Assembly: GCA_964423205.1 (NCBI GenBank)
Contig: CAYRDX010000016.1
Coordinates: 1 to 64,000 of the forward strand
Length of the DNA: 64,000 nucleotides
Source: UBA6168 sp964423205
GTDB taxonomy: Bacteria; Bacteroidota; Bacteroidia; Chitinophagales; Saprospiraceae
Direction: 5' to 3'
Shown: positions 19,098 to 27,267 of the stretch, one piece after another
Layout of the letters: each line of letters begins with the position of its first letter
Position numbering within the stretch: position 1 is the first letter of the stretch
Program-made: the position numbers and the translations under genes
Notes under the pieces: model-generated
Told to the model about the DNA's origin: nothing
Databases searched by the model: none
The model's input: the letters and a program-made list of their open reading frames with translations, nothing else

Positions 19098-19964
19098 TCA
19101 CCCTAAATAGGACTTAAGTGCATTCCTGTTATATGCTTTTCTCAACCTCCTAATGGCTCTTTCTTTAATTTGACGCACCCGCTCACGGGTCAGTGCATAC
19201 AATTCTCCGATTTCCTCCAGAGTTAGTGATTTGTGGCCATTTAAACCGTAATAAGAGGAAAGTACTTCCACTTCTCTTGGTGAAAGTATGGATAAACCAG
19301 CTTGCACTTCTGCCTTAAGTGATTGCTCCATTAATGCTTCATCGGGGCTGTCGATATCGTCATTTGACAGAAGGTCTAGCATAGTGGAGTCATTGTCCTC
19401 CCCGCCAATAGGCGCATCAACTGACAAATGGCGAATGCTACCTTTAAGCATATTGGAAATCTCCTTGGGAGACATGTCGAGAATTTCGGCTAATTCTTCT
19501 TCGGAGGGTTCTCGTTCAAACTCCTGAACAAAGGAAATGAAGGCTTCATTCACCTTATTATAAGAACCAACTTTGTTCAAGGGTAACCTGACTATCCTGG
19601 AATACTCTACAATGGCTTGTAGAATGGATTGACGGATCCACCAGACTGCATAGGAAATAAATTTGAAACCTTTGGTTTCATCAAATCTTTTGGCGGCTTT
19701 CATCAGGCCAACGTTGCCCTCATTTATCAGGTCACTTAGAGAAAGCCCTTGGTTTTGGTATTGTTTGGCTACTGAAACTACAAATCGCAGATTTGCTTTT
19801 GTCAATTGTTCCAAAGCTTCTTTGTCCCCTGCTCGTATTCTTCTTGCAAGTTCCGTCTCTTCTTCAGAGGTCAACAAATCGATCTTACCAATGTCGTTGA
19901 GATACTTGTCCAAAGCAAGACTCTCGCGTGTAGTGATCTTATTTGTAATTTTCAATTGGCGCAT
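19098..19964 (-). CDS. rpoD: Primary RNA polymerase sigma factor
   Basis: Directs RNA polymerase to housekeeping promoters. The 288-residue protein is the compact Bacteroidota form without the long region 1.1 and non-conserved region of E. coli RpoD. Region 1.2 is at about residues 16-45 (ALDKYLNDIGKIDLLTSEEE). Regions 2.1-2.4 are ANLRFVVSVAKQYQNQG, LINEGNVGLMKAAKRFDETKGFKF and ISYAVWWIRQSI. Region 3 follows, and region 4.2 is LTLEEIGELYALTRERVRQI. The TTG-N19-TAnnTTTG sites in this window are its expected targets. A second, diverged sigma factor of the same length lies at 32252-33118. Confidence 0.95.
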   Translation of the reverse strand: MRQLKITNKITTRESLALDKYLNDIGKIDLLTSEEETELARRIRAGDKEALEQLTKANLRFVVSVAKQYQNQGLSLSDLINEGNVGLMKAAKRFDETKGFKFISYAVWWIRQSILQAIVEYSRIVRLPLNKVGSYNKVNEAFISFVQEFEREPSEEELAEILDMSPKEISNMLKGSIRHLSVDAPIGGEDNDSTMLDLLSNDDIDSPDEALMEQSLKAEVQAGLSILSPREVEVLSSYYGLNGHKSLTLEEIGELYALTRERVRQIKERAIRRLRKAYNRNALKSYLG

Positions 19965-20245
19965 AGCCAGCAGATTAGAGGTTATTGAAGAGGTGTTAAA
20001 TCAAATTCTGACGGACTTAGCAAAAGATGTGTGCCTGTATATGTAAAATGTTCTACGCCAAAATCCGCAAAAAAGTTGCCACAAATACGTTAAGGCACTT
20101 GACTTTTAAAATAATTTACCATTGAGAAAGCTTCCTAATCATTGAACGAAACTTCTGCCCACAAAGTTTACAATATTATCATCTACTTACCTTTTGATCA
20201 TTTGAACATAACCATAAGGTAGTGCCGTATCAAAAAAACGTGCCA

Positions 20246-20827
20246 TCAATGCATTCTGTCGCCCCTTAATTCAAGTTGCTTCATGATTTCTGCCTCATGG
20301 TGAAGGAATTCCTCCCACCTTTCCTTTACAAGCATCTCATCGAAGTACAGTTTGGCCAGGTCGATGAAAAGCCTGTAATGGCCAGCTTCTGAGACCATAA
20401 ACCGATGGTAAAAATCCTTTAGTTCGTCCTCGCCGATGTGAAGTGAAAGCAGCCGAAACCTTTCACATGAACGTGCCTCTATCAACGCGCATACCAATAA
20501 TTTATCCAATAGTCTTTCCTCCCTGCTACCACCTTTTTTCTGAAAACTCAGCAAGGCGTTGACGTATTCATCCATTCGCTGTCGGCCTAAGCGCAGGTTT
20601 CTCTTTTCCATTTCCAACAACACCAAACGAAAGTGCCCCCACTCTTCAGTCACTATTGGGGCCACTTGTTTTACGAGTTCTTGTTTTTCCGGATACTGTT
20701 GAATAAGGGAGATACATGAGGTTGCCGCTTTTTGCTCACAATAAGCATGATCAGTAAGGATTTCCTCCAATTCCATTTCAGCGAGATTGACCCATCTTGG
20801 GTCTGTGGGCAGTTTAAGACCGAGCAT
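20246..20827 (-). CDS. miaE: tRNA-(ms2io6A)-hydroxylase
   Basis: A 193-residue ferritin-like diiron monooxygenase that hydroxylates the prenyl group of ms2i6A37 in tRNA. The four-helix bundle carries the expected carboxylate and histidine ligands in two ExxH-type pairs: EILTDHAYCEQKAA and EEWGHFRLVLLEME in the first half, and EARSCERFRLL and EAGHYRLF in the second. The N-terminal LGLKLPTDPRWVNLAE is typical of the family. It needs MiaA and MiaB products, whose genes are not in this window. It stands alone on the minus strand between rpoD and an unknown gene. Confidence 0.88.
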   Translation of the reverse strand: MLGLKLPTDPRWVNLAEMELEEILTDHAYCEQKAATSCISLIQQYPEKQELVKQVAPIVTEEWGHFRLVLLEMEKRNLRLGRQRMDEYVNALLSFQKKGGSREERLLDKLLVCALIEARSCERFRLLSLHIGEDELKDFYHRFMVSEAGHYRLFIDLAKLYFDEMLVKERWEEFLHHEAEIMKQLELRGDRMH

Positions 20828-20943
20828 TTATGTGCATTTTCTTTTTGAATAATTCCTCTATCAAAAAGTGAATTTGAATGACCACAGTGGATAGATTTGA
20901 CTATATCCGCTTTTTTTTATTTCAAGATTAAAACAAAGAAGAA

Positions 20944-21987
20944 TTAAGGAACTGACAAAAGACAACGGAATTGATTAATGAAAAAATCAAGGTAATAGAT
21001 TTCAAAATCCATGACCGTCTTACTCCATCCAATTGTAGCCCATGTCACTTCAGATTGTCTCAACTGCGTCATTTCTGACGCACCAATGTTGTAGCTGGCT
21101 TTCATTGAGTATTCCTTTTCCGACTGCTGCCAAACGGCACTATTTTCAAGTCTGTTGAATAGTCGAACCGTACGTCCGTTCAGTAGTTTTAATTCCAAAA
21201 TCGCACCTAATGGCATGGTGCCAAAGAATACTACCGGATTAACCTGGTTATGAAATTTCATCTCCAGAATTAATTTATACAGACCTCCTCCACTTTTTAC
21301 CAGGTGCCCGTAACATTTTAACAGGTCTTCCCCATCAAGCTTTCTGGCCATTGAGGAGTCGGTATAAAACAGGAATAATTGAGGCATCGAACTGATTTCG
21401 TTAATAGAGGTCCTTTGTACTTCCTTATCTGTATAACAGGGTGGTTGAGGCCTTACTGTTCTTTCAGGTACTTTGGCTAAAGCTGTAGAATTCTGCTCAG
21501 CCTGTTTACCTTTTGAGAACTCCAAAGACCAGGATTCTATTTTGCTCAACCAATGCTCCCGCTCATTAAATATCTGACGCCCAAGGAATAGAGCCCATTC
21601 ATTGGCTTTCTTTTTTTCGTTGGTGAGCATCTCCAAAAGATTATTTAGCTGTCGCAACTGTTCCAGATGGGTTTTTTCCTTATTGATTTGATTTTCCAAT
21701 TCTGAAATTCTTAAGCTAATGCGAACTATTTGAAGCCCGATTTCATTTTCAGCCATTACCGCATGTTCGGCAGCCTGGAAATTCATCCAAATGTCCAGTT
21801 CGCTTATATGTTCAGGGGGCTTAGCATAGTTTTCCGAACCCATGCTCAACATTTGAACCCTTTCTATCCTTCCGTCATCGTAAACTAATGCCATACTTCC
21901 ATTAGAACCTTTGATCAGTACTTGCCCTGAAGCTATCTGTGAAATCATCAGATAAAGAAAAATTGCAGAAGAAATCTTTTGGTGCAT
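20944..21987 (-). CDS. Secreted protein of unknown function with coiled coil
   Basis: A 347-residue protein I do not recognise. The ATG at 21987 gives a plausible signal peptide (MHQKISSAIFLYLMISQIASGQ); an upstream ATG at 22023 is less likely. Residues of about 75-140 form a predicted coiled coil rich in Glu, Lys, Leu and Asn (RISLRISELENQINKEK, LNNLLEMLTNEKKKANEW). The C-terminal half looks like beta strands (GGGLYKLILEMKFHNQVNPVVFFG, GAILELKLLNGRTVRLF). It faces cdaA divergently, with a copy of the dispersed repeat between them. Confidence 0.6.
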   Translation of the reverse strand: MHQKISSAIFLYLMISQIASGQVLIKGSNGSMALVYDDGRIERVQMLSMGSENYAKPPEHISELDIWMNFQAAEHAVMAENEIGLQIVRISLRISELENQINKEKTHLEQLRQLNNLLEMLTNEKKKANEWALFLGRQIFNEREHWLSKIESWSLEFSKGKQAEQNSTALAKVPERTVRPQPPCYTDKEVQRTSINEISSMPQLFLFYTDSSMARKLDGEDLLKCYGHLVKSGGGLYKLILEMKFHNQVNPVVFFGTMPLGAILELKLLNGRTVRLFNRLENSAVWQQSEKEYSMKASYNIGASEMTQLRQSEVTWATIGWSKTVMDFEIYYLDFFINQFRCLLSVP

Positions 21988-22070
21988 AGTTCTTATTGAA
22001 ATCAAAATGAATGCACGCGACATTTTTAGTGAACTGGAAAACCATCAGTTTGTTGCTCAAAACCACCTTG

Positions 22071-22175
22071 GTAAAAAGGCAAAAGTAAAAAGGCAAAAGG
22101 CAAAAAAAATTTCCAACTGATTTTCAATTGGTTAAGAAATCAATTTGGCTATTTTATTCTTGACTCATTCCTTAA
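22071..22175 (+). repeat. Dispersed palindromic repeat, copy 2
   Basis: An A-rich left arm (units of AAAAAGGCAAAAG) is followed by TTCCAACTGATTTTC, a short loop and GAAATCAATTTGG, then TTGACTCATTCCTTA. It matches copies at 1-65 and 26508-26608. It lies between the divergent gene at 20944-21987 and cdaA. Confidence 0.85.
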
Positions 22176-22263
22176 TGTCGTCATTAACTGTGAATCTAAA
22201 ACACGAAATAAAAAAATTGAATTAATTCACAATCATTTTCCATGGCCAAGAACTTTGGTCTTG

Positions 22264-22271
22264 TAGATTTG
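22264..22271 (+). promoter_or_regulatory. -7 element before cdaA
   Basis: TAGATTTG fits TAnnTTTG and is followed by CGG. It lies 30 bases before the cdaA ATG. No TTG is seen at the expected 19-base spacing. Confidence 0.5.
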
Positions 22272-22300
22272 CGGTAATGTAAATCGATTGAATGTAATTT

Positions 22301-23098
22301 ATGATTTTCCTCTTTGATATTGGTTTCCTTTCAATAGGGTTTTGGGATGTCGTCGATATTCTGATTGTGGGATATCTGATTTACCGAATCTACAAACTGC
22401 TCAAAGGAAGTATCGCGTTCAATATCTTTATTGGAGTTGTCATGATTTTCCTTGCCTGGTGGCTGGTGACCATCCTGAAAATGGATCTGCTTTCCATGCT
22501 CCTGGGTCAGTTTGTTAATGTTGGATTCATTATCATCATTATCATTTTCCAGCCCGAGGTTCGAAGGTTTTTACTCTTTTTGGGGAATTCTACCTTGCGT
22601 GGCAGGACAAATGTTTTGGGCAAATGGCTTGCGCAAAACATGGAAAATGGCCCCAGCCGACAGCTTCATGTTCAGGAAATAAAATCCGCTCTTTTGCGAA
22701 TGAGTAAGGACAAAACCGGGGCTTTGCTCATATTTTCCGGCAACTTAGAATTGGAAAGCGTTGGACATTCCGGCATCGCCATTGATTCGCAAATAAGTTC
22801 TGCCTTGCTGCTCAGCATTTTCCAAAAAGAAAGCCCGCTTCATGATGGAGCTGTCGTCATTGGAAAAGGCAAAATCCTCGCATCCGGTTGCATTTTACCT
22901 GTCTCAGAAAGTCCTGTTATACCCAAAGTACTTGGCCTTCGTCACCGCGCTGCCCTTGGCATTACCGAACGTACTACTGTTTCCGCATTTGTGGTTTCAG
23001 AAGAAAAAGGCACCATCAGTTTCGCTAAAGAAGGCAAGTTTGAAACCGGGCTGAATGAACAGCGACTCACTGATTTGTTGTACCAGCACTACAACTAA
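22301..23098 (+). CDS. cdaA: Diadenylate cyclase (c-di-AMP synthase)
   Basis: Makes cyclic di-AMP from two ATP at the inner membrane. Residues of about 5-85 hold three membrane segments (ILIVGYLIYRIYKLL, FIGVVMIFLAWWLVTIL, NVGFIIIIIIFQPEVRRFL). The DAC (DisA_N) domain follows with the catalytic DGA motif at residues 182-184 (LHDGAVVI) and RHR at 214-216 (LRHRAALG). The 265-residue length is normal for CdaA. The usual CdaR (YbbR) and GlmM partners of Firmicutes are not adjacent. A DHH phosphoesterase that may degrade the breakdown product is 4 kb downstream. Confidence 0.95.
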   Translation: MIFLFDIGFLSIGFWDVVDILIVGYLIYRIYKLLKGSIAFNIFIGVVMIFLAWWLVTILKMDLLSMLLGQFVNVGFIIIIIIFQPEVRRFLLFLGNSTLRGRTNVLGKWLAQNMENGPSRQLHVQEIKSALLRMSKDKTGALLIFSGNLELESVGHSGIAIDSQISSALLLSIFQKESPLHDGAVVIGKGKILASGCILPVSESPVIPKVLGLRHRAALGITERTTVSAFVVSEEKGTISFAKEGKFETGLNEQRLTDLLYQHYN

Positions 23099-23214
23099 AT
23101 GATTGCTTCTGTTACAAACAAAGGTCATACAGAGATAATTTTGCTTATAACTATATTGCGCACCTTACAGTTCCATACTGTTTCAAAACAAAGTCTAATC
23201 TTAATTCAATCGAA

Positions 23215-24630
23215 ATGCAAAAAGCTCAGGAATACATTTCTCAAAACAAAGATCGCTTTCTCAATGAATTATTTGATTTGCTCAGGATTCCCTCCATAAG
23301 TGCTGACCCCAAATACAAAGCGGATATTCAGCGCTGTGCAGAATTCTATGCTGTCAAACTCAAAGAAGCCGGTTGCGACACAGTTGACATCTGCCCAACC
23401 TCTTACACCAAAAACGGAGAGGAAAAACAGGGTAATCCAATAGTATTGGCAGAGAAATTTGTTGGCAAAGGCCTACCTACCGTTCTGGTTTATGGACATT
23501 ACGATGTGCAACCTCCTGACCCCCTCGACCTTTGGGATTCTCCCCCATTTGAGCCCGTTATCAGAAAAACCGAAATCCACCCTGACGGTGCCATTTTTGC
23601 CCGTGGTGCAGACGATGATAAAGGACAGTCATATATGCATGTCAAGGCCTTCGAAGCAATGGTGAAAACCAATTCGCTGCCCTGTAATGTCAAATTCATA
23701 ATTGAAGGTGAAGAAGAAGTCGGTTCCCCTTCATTTCTGCCATTTGTGGAGGCCAATAAGGATAAACTGGCTTGTGATGTGGTTCTGTGCTCTGACACTT
23801 CCCTGATTGCAAATGACGTCCCAAGCATTTCTACAGGTGTGCGCGGACTGACATACTTACAGGTGGAAGTAACCGGACCGTCACATGACCTGCACTCAGG
23901 AACTTACGGCGGTGGTGTTGGCAATCCAATCAACGTATTGGCAACAATGATTGCTAAATTGATAGATGATAATGGCCAAATTACCATTCCCGGATTTTAT
24001 GACGATGTTGAAGTAGTAAGCTCTGCAGAAAGAAAGGAAATGGAAAAAGCACCTTTTAATCTTGAAGAGTATAAAAAGTACCTGAAAATAGATGATGTTC
24101 AGGGTGAAGATGGCTATACCACTTCGGAGCGCACTTCTATTCGCCCTACACTCGATTGCAATGGCATTTGGGGAGGTTATACAGGTGAAGGTTCCAAAAC
24201 TGTGATACCTTCAAAGGCATTCGCAAAAATTTCCATGCGCCTGGTTCCGCATCAGCGTTCAGAAAAGATTTTTGAGCTTTTCCAGGATTATTTCCTGAAG
24301 ATTGCTCCTCCCAGTGTAAAGGTGAAAGTAATCAATATGCATGGTGGAGAGCCGGGTGTTACACCCATCAATACACCGGAATATAAAGCTGCACACCTTG
24401 CCATGGAAAAATCCTTTGGTAAAGCGCCAATTCCCAAGCGCATAGGTGGGTACATTCCCATTGTTTCCTTGTTTAAAGACGTCCTCGATGTGGACAGCAT
24501 TCTGATGGGATTTGGGCTGAACAGCGACGCCATTCACTCTCCTAATGAAAATTATGGGTTGTTCAATTTCTATAAAGGCATTGAAACCATACCCTACTAC
24601 TATCAGAACTATGCAGAATTGAAGAAGTGA
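23215..24630 (+). CDS. M20-family dipeptidase
   Basis: A 471-residue cytosolic metallopeptidase of the M20 family with the dipeptidase/carnosinase-like length. The catalytic core shows the zinc ligands in YGHYDVQP (His), ARGADDDKGQ (bridging Asp) and IEGEEEVGS (Glu pair, the general base first). The dimerisation lid domain is at about residues 205-370, and the last zinc histidine is in NSDAIHSPNE near the end. There is no signal peptide, so it probably hydrolyses dipeptides inside the cell. It follows cdaA by 116 bases on the same strand and is closed by its own terminator. Confidence 0.9.
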   Translation: MQKAQEYISQNKDRFLNELFDLLRIPSISADPKYKADIQRCAEFYAVKLKEAGCDTVDICPTSYTKNGEEKQGNPIVLAEKFVGKGLPTVLVYGHYDVQPPDPLDLWDSPPFEPVIRKTEIHPDGAIFARGADDDKGQSYMHVKAFEAMVKTNSLPCNVKFIIEGEEEVGSPSFLPFVEANKDKLACDVVLCSDTSLIANDVPSISTGVRGLTYLQVEVTGPSHDLHSGTYGGGVGNPINVLATMIAKLIDDNGQITIPGFYDDVEVVSSAERKEMEKAPFNLEEYKKYLKIDDVQGEDGYTTSERTSIRPTLDCNGIWGGYTGEGSKTVIPSKAFAKISMRLVPHQRSEKIFELFQDYFLKIAPPSVKVKVINMHGGEPGVTPINTPEYKAAHLAMEKSFGKAPIPKRIGGYIPIVSLFKDVLDVDSILMGFGLNSDAIHSPNENYGLFNFYKGIETIPYYYQNYAELKK

Positions 24631-24650
24631 TTTTTTAATTCTGGAAAGAT

Positions 24651-24690
24651 GAGGTGACATCTGGTATATCGGGTGTCACCTCTTTTTATT
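24651..24690 (+). terminator. Terminator after the M20 dipeptidase gene
   Basis: GAGGTGACA (24651-24659) pairs with TGTCACCTC (24674-24682) around a 14-base loop, followed by TTTTTATTT. It starts 20 bases after the stop codon. Confidence 0.9.
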
Positions 24691-24730
24691 TACTTTGGCA
24701 TGTGTTAACATCACCAACCTATTCCCGCTC

Positions 24731-25624
24731 ATGCGATACATCTTCATTATCCTATCTTTAACCTTTTCAGTGATGGCTCATTCGCAATTATCCAAGCCGC
24801 GCTTTGACTGGCAAGGACACCGTGGTGCACGTGGTCTTCTTCCAGAGAATACCATCCCTTCATTCATTAAGGCGCTTGAACTCAGAGTTAATACCCTGGA
24901 AATGGATGTAGCCGTATCAAAGGATGGCAAGATCATCATCAGCCATGAACCGTGGATGTCGGAGCACATTTGCAGTAAGCCGGATGGAGAGTCGGTTACA
25001 TCACAGGAAGCTATGACTATCAAAGTCATGGATTTGACTTACGAGCAAATAAAAGCCTATGATTGTGGTAGCAGGGGTAATGAACTTTTTCCTAACCAGG
25101 TTGCCATGGCTGTCCATAAACCATCTCTTTCTGATGTAGTTGACGAGGTAAAAAAATGGTGTTTCATGAGGGCCTTACCCTTGCCTTATTTTAACATTGA
25201 GATCAAGAGTGCTCCGGAAGGAGACCACATTTTTACTCCGGGTGTGGAAGATTTTGTCCGGATTCTGACCGAAGAAATAGAAGCAGTGAATATTAAAAAA
25301 TGGACGACTATTCAGTCCTTTGATGTTCGGCCATTACAGTTGCTAAGGGAAAAACACCCTGAAGTTCCATTAGCATTGCTCATAGAAAATGAGGAGAGTA
25401 TTTCCCTAAATCTCAAAACCCTTGGATTCAATCCCGACATTTACAGCCCTCATTACAAGTTATTGAAAAAGAGGCATGTAAAACGGCTTCACAGGCAGGG
25501 AATAAAAGTAATTCCATGGACCGTGAATACTATTGACGAAATGCAAATGTTGATAGAGATGGGCGTTGATGGCATTATTACCGACTATCCAAATCTCATT
25601 TCTGAGGTCACAGTAAAACAATGA
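24731..25624 (+). CDS. Secreted glycerophosphodiester phosphodiesterase
   Basis: A 297-residue GDPD-domain TIM barrel that hydrolyses glycerophosphodiesters to glycerol-3-phosphate and an alcohol. After the signal peptide (MRYIFIILSLTFSVMAHSQ) comes the metal-binding motif WQGHRGARGLLPENT. Then come LEMDVAVSKDGKIIISHEP with catalytic Glu, Asp and His, IEIKS in the barrel, and VIPWTVN and GVDGIITDYP at the end. Export points to scavenging of phospholipid breakdown products in the periplasm or outside. I chose the ATG at 24731 because it starts the signal peptide; an in-frame ATG at 24695 would precede it by 12 residues. Confidence 0.92.
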   Translation: MRYIFIILSLTFSVMAHSQLSKPRFDWQGHRGARGLLPENTIPSFIKALELRVNTLEMDVAVSKDGKIIISHEPWMSEHICSKPDGESVTSQEAMTIKVMDLTYEQIKAYDCGSRGNELFPNQVAMAVHKPSLSDVVDEVKKWCFMRALPLPYFNIEIKSAPEGDHIFTPGVEDFVRILTEEIEAVNIKKWTTIQSFDVRPLQLLREKHPEVPLALLIENEESISLNLKTLGFNPDIYSPHYKLLKKRHVKRLHRQGIKVIPWTVNTIDEMQMLIEMGVDGIITDYPNLISEVTVKQ

Positions 25625-25731
25625 TGTTGTAAGAAGATTATGACTTGTTGGGGTGTAGTGAAAAAACTGAGACTACCTTTTTGCACTTTTTGAATCGTCT
25701 TTCTCAATTATTTAGAACAAAACTTTTGGTC

Positions 25732-26487
25732 ATGAAAATTTATACTGCCTTAATCCTGCTCATTACAATATCGGCCACCTTGGGCTGCAACAGCCATAAG
25801 AGAACAAGTGAAAATCCATCATCTCCCGGGTTTAACGCCACCCTTTCCGATGCGAAAGCTACCACCATAGCGGATGAAGTTATGCACGCAATGGGTGGAC
25901 GTAAAAACTGGGATGAAACCCGGTACATATCCTGGGTATTTTTTGGAAGGCGCAACCACTTGTGGGATAAATGGACAGGCGATATCCGCATCGAGTCACC
26001 TGCTGACAGTACAATTTACCTGCTTAACATAAATTCTATGGCTGGCAAGGTAAAACGCCGTGGCATTGTGGAATCCCATTCCGATACCGTACAGATGCTG
26101 CTAAAGAGAGCCAAAAGTATCTGGATAAATGATTCTTACTGGTTGGTCATGCCTTATAAACTTAAAGACAGCGGCGTTACATTGAAATACCTTGGGGAAA
26201 GCAAAACTGAAAATGGCAGGCCTGCTGATTTATTGCAACTCACCTTTTCAGAGGTAGGTGACACTCCTGATAACAAATACCATGTATATGTTGACAAAGA
26301 GTCAAAGTTGGTGACTCAGTGGTCCTATTTCCGCTCTTTCGGAGATGAAAAACCCGGATTCACCAATCCATGGGAAGATTATAAAAAATACGGGAAAATT
26401 CTTCTGTCGGGAAGCAGGGGCAATCGGAATCTGACCCCAATCGAAGTACTCGAAAAAGTACCAATGGAAAAATTCAGAGAGTTTTGA
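25732..26487 (+). CDS. Lipoprotein of unknown function
   Basis: A 251-residue lipoprotein (lipobox TLGC, Cys17) that I do not recognise by name. The ATG at 25732 starts a clean signal (MKIYTALILLITISAT). The mature part starts with a short helix containing a metal-like GGRKNW segment (IADEVMHAMGGRKNWDET). It continues in beta strands (YISWVFFGRRNHLWDKW, DIRIESPADSTIYLLN, YHVYVDKESKLVTQWSYF). The fold pattern, a half-barrel with a long N-terminal helix, resembles LolA/LolB-like or outer-membrane lipoprotein-sorting relatives, but this is inference. It converges with ndk across a dispersed repeat. Confidence 0.65.
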   Translation: MKIYTALILLITISATLGCNSHKRTSENPSSPGFNATLSDAKATTIADEVMHAMGGRKNWDETRYISWVFFGRRNHLWDKWTGDIRIESPADSTIYLLNINSMAGKVKRRGIVESHSDTVQMLLKRAKSIWINDSYWLVMPYKLKDSGVTLKYLGESKTENGRPADLLQLTFSEVGDTPDNKYHVYVDKESKLVTQWSYFRSFGDEKPGFTNPWEDYKKYGKILLSGSRGNRNLTPIEVLEKVPMEKFREF

Positions 26488-26507
26488 TTGAATGGTCACA
26501 CGGTTGA

Positions 26508-26608
26508 TAAGTAATGAGTCAAAAATAAAGTAGCCAAATTGTTTTCTTAACCACTTGAAAATCAGTTGGAAAACTTTTGCCTTTTTACTTTTTACTTTTT
26601 ACTTTTTC
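26508..26608 (-). repeat. Dispersed palindromic repeat, copy 3
   Basis: On the minus strand it reads three AAAAAGT units, AAAAAGGCAAAAG, then CCAACTGATTTTC, loop AAGTGGTTAA, GAAAACAATTTGG and GACTCATTACTTA. It is nearly identical in its core to copy 1. It lies between the convergent lipoprotein gene and ndk. Confidence 0.87.
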
Positions 26609-26665
26609 CTAACTCGCCGAAGTCATCAACCGTGAAGTAAGTCAACAAATGGCGGTAACTTCGAA

Positions 26666-27088
26666 TTACGCAAATATTTCCACACCGCCGAAATGGAATG
26701 CACCTTCAATAGCAGCATTCTCATCGGAGTCAGAACCATGAACGGCGTTTTCACCTTTGCTTTTGGCAAACAATGCACGAATGGTGCCGGGAGCTGCTTC
26801 AGCCGGGTCGGTTGCACCAATCAGTGTGCGGAAATCATCAACAGCATTTTCTTTTTCCAGGATAGCAGCTACTATTGGGCCAGAAGACATGAATTGAACA
26901 AGGTCAGCATAAAAAGGGCGCTCTTTGTGAACTTCATAGAATTCTCCTGCTTTTGCTACCGTGAGTTGGGTCATTTTCAAAGCAACGATTCTAAAACCGG
27001 CAGCATTGATTTTTTCCAGGATGGCACCGATATGTCCCGCCTTAACGGCATCGGGCTTAATCATTGTCAGCGTTCTATTACCAGACAT
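26666..27088 (-). CDS. ndk: Nucleoside diphosphate kinase
   Basis: Transfers the gamma phosphate of ATP to NDPs in the cytosol through a phosphohistidine. The 140-residue protein is normal in length. It shows TLTMIKPDAVKAGHIG at the N-terminus, the ERPFY loop, MSSGPIVA and the catalytic His117 in NAVHGSDS. It is monocistronic and divergent from the nrnA-like gene, with a good -7 element for its own promoter. Confidence 0.97.
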   Translation of the reverse strand: MSGNRTLTMIKPDAVKAGHIGAILEKINAAGFRIVALKMTQLTVAKAGEFYEVHKERPFYADLVQFMSSGPIVAAILEKENAVDDFRTLIGATDPAEAAPGTIRALFAKSKGENAVHGSDSDENAAIEGAFHFGGVEIFA

Positions 27089-27171
27089 AATTCTGTTTGA
27101 TTTATGGTGAAAAAGAGTGTAAAACGAAACCTAAGTTTTGTAATACGTTCATTAGTTCTTTAAAACGGGCG

Positions 27172-27179
27172 CAAAAGTA
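27172..27179 (-). promoter_or_regulatory. -7 element of the ndk promoter
   Basis: On the minus strand this reads TACTTTTG followed by CGCCCG, a match to TAnnTTTG with the GC-rich follow-on seen at several other promoters in this window. No TTG is found 19 bases upstream. Confidence 0.55.
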
Positions 27180-27216
27180 ATCAATCCCAACTTTTACTTT
27201 AAACTAAGCCCGATAT

Positions 27217-27247
27217 TTTGGAATAATTACATTTTTTGGGAACTTCG
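27217..27247 (+). promoter_or_regulatory. Candidate promoter of the nrnA-like gene
   Basis: A TTG is followed after 19 bases by GAACTTCG and then CCCGCC, 21 bases before the ATG. The spacing is ideal, but the -7 element departs from TAnnTTTG at three positions. Confidence 0.35.
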
Positions 27248-27267
27248 CCCGCCAATTTTTCCCACTG

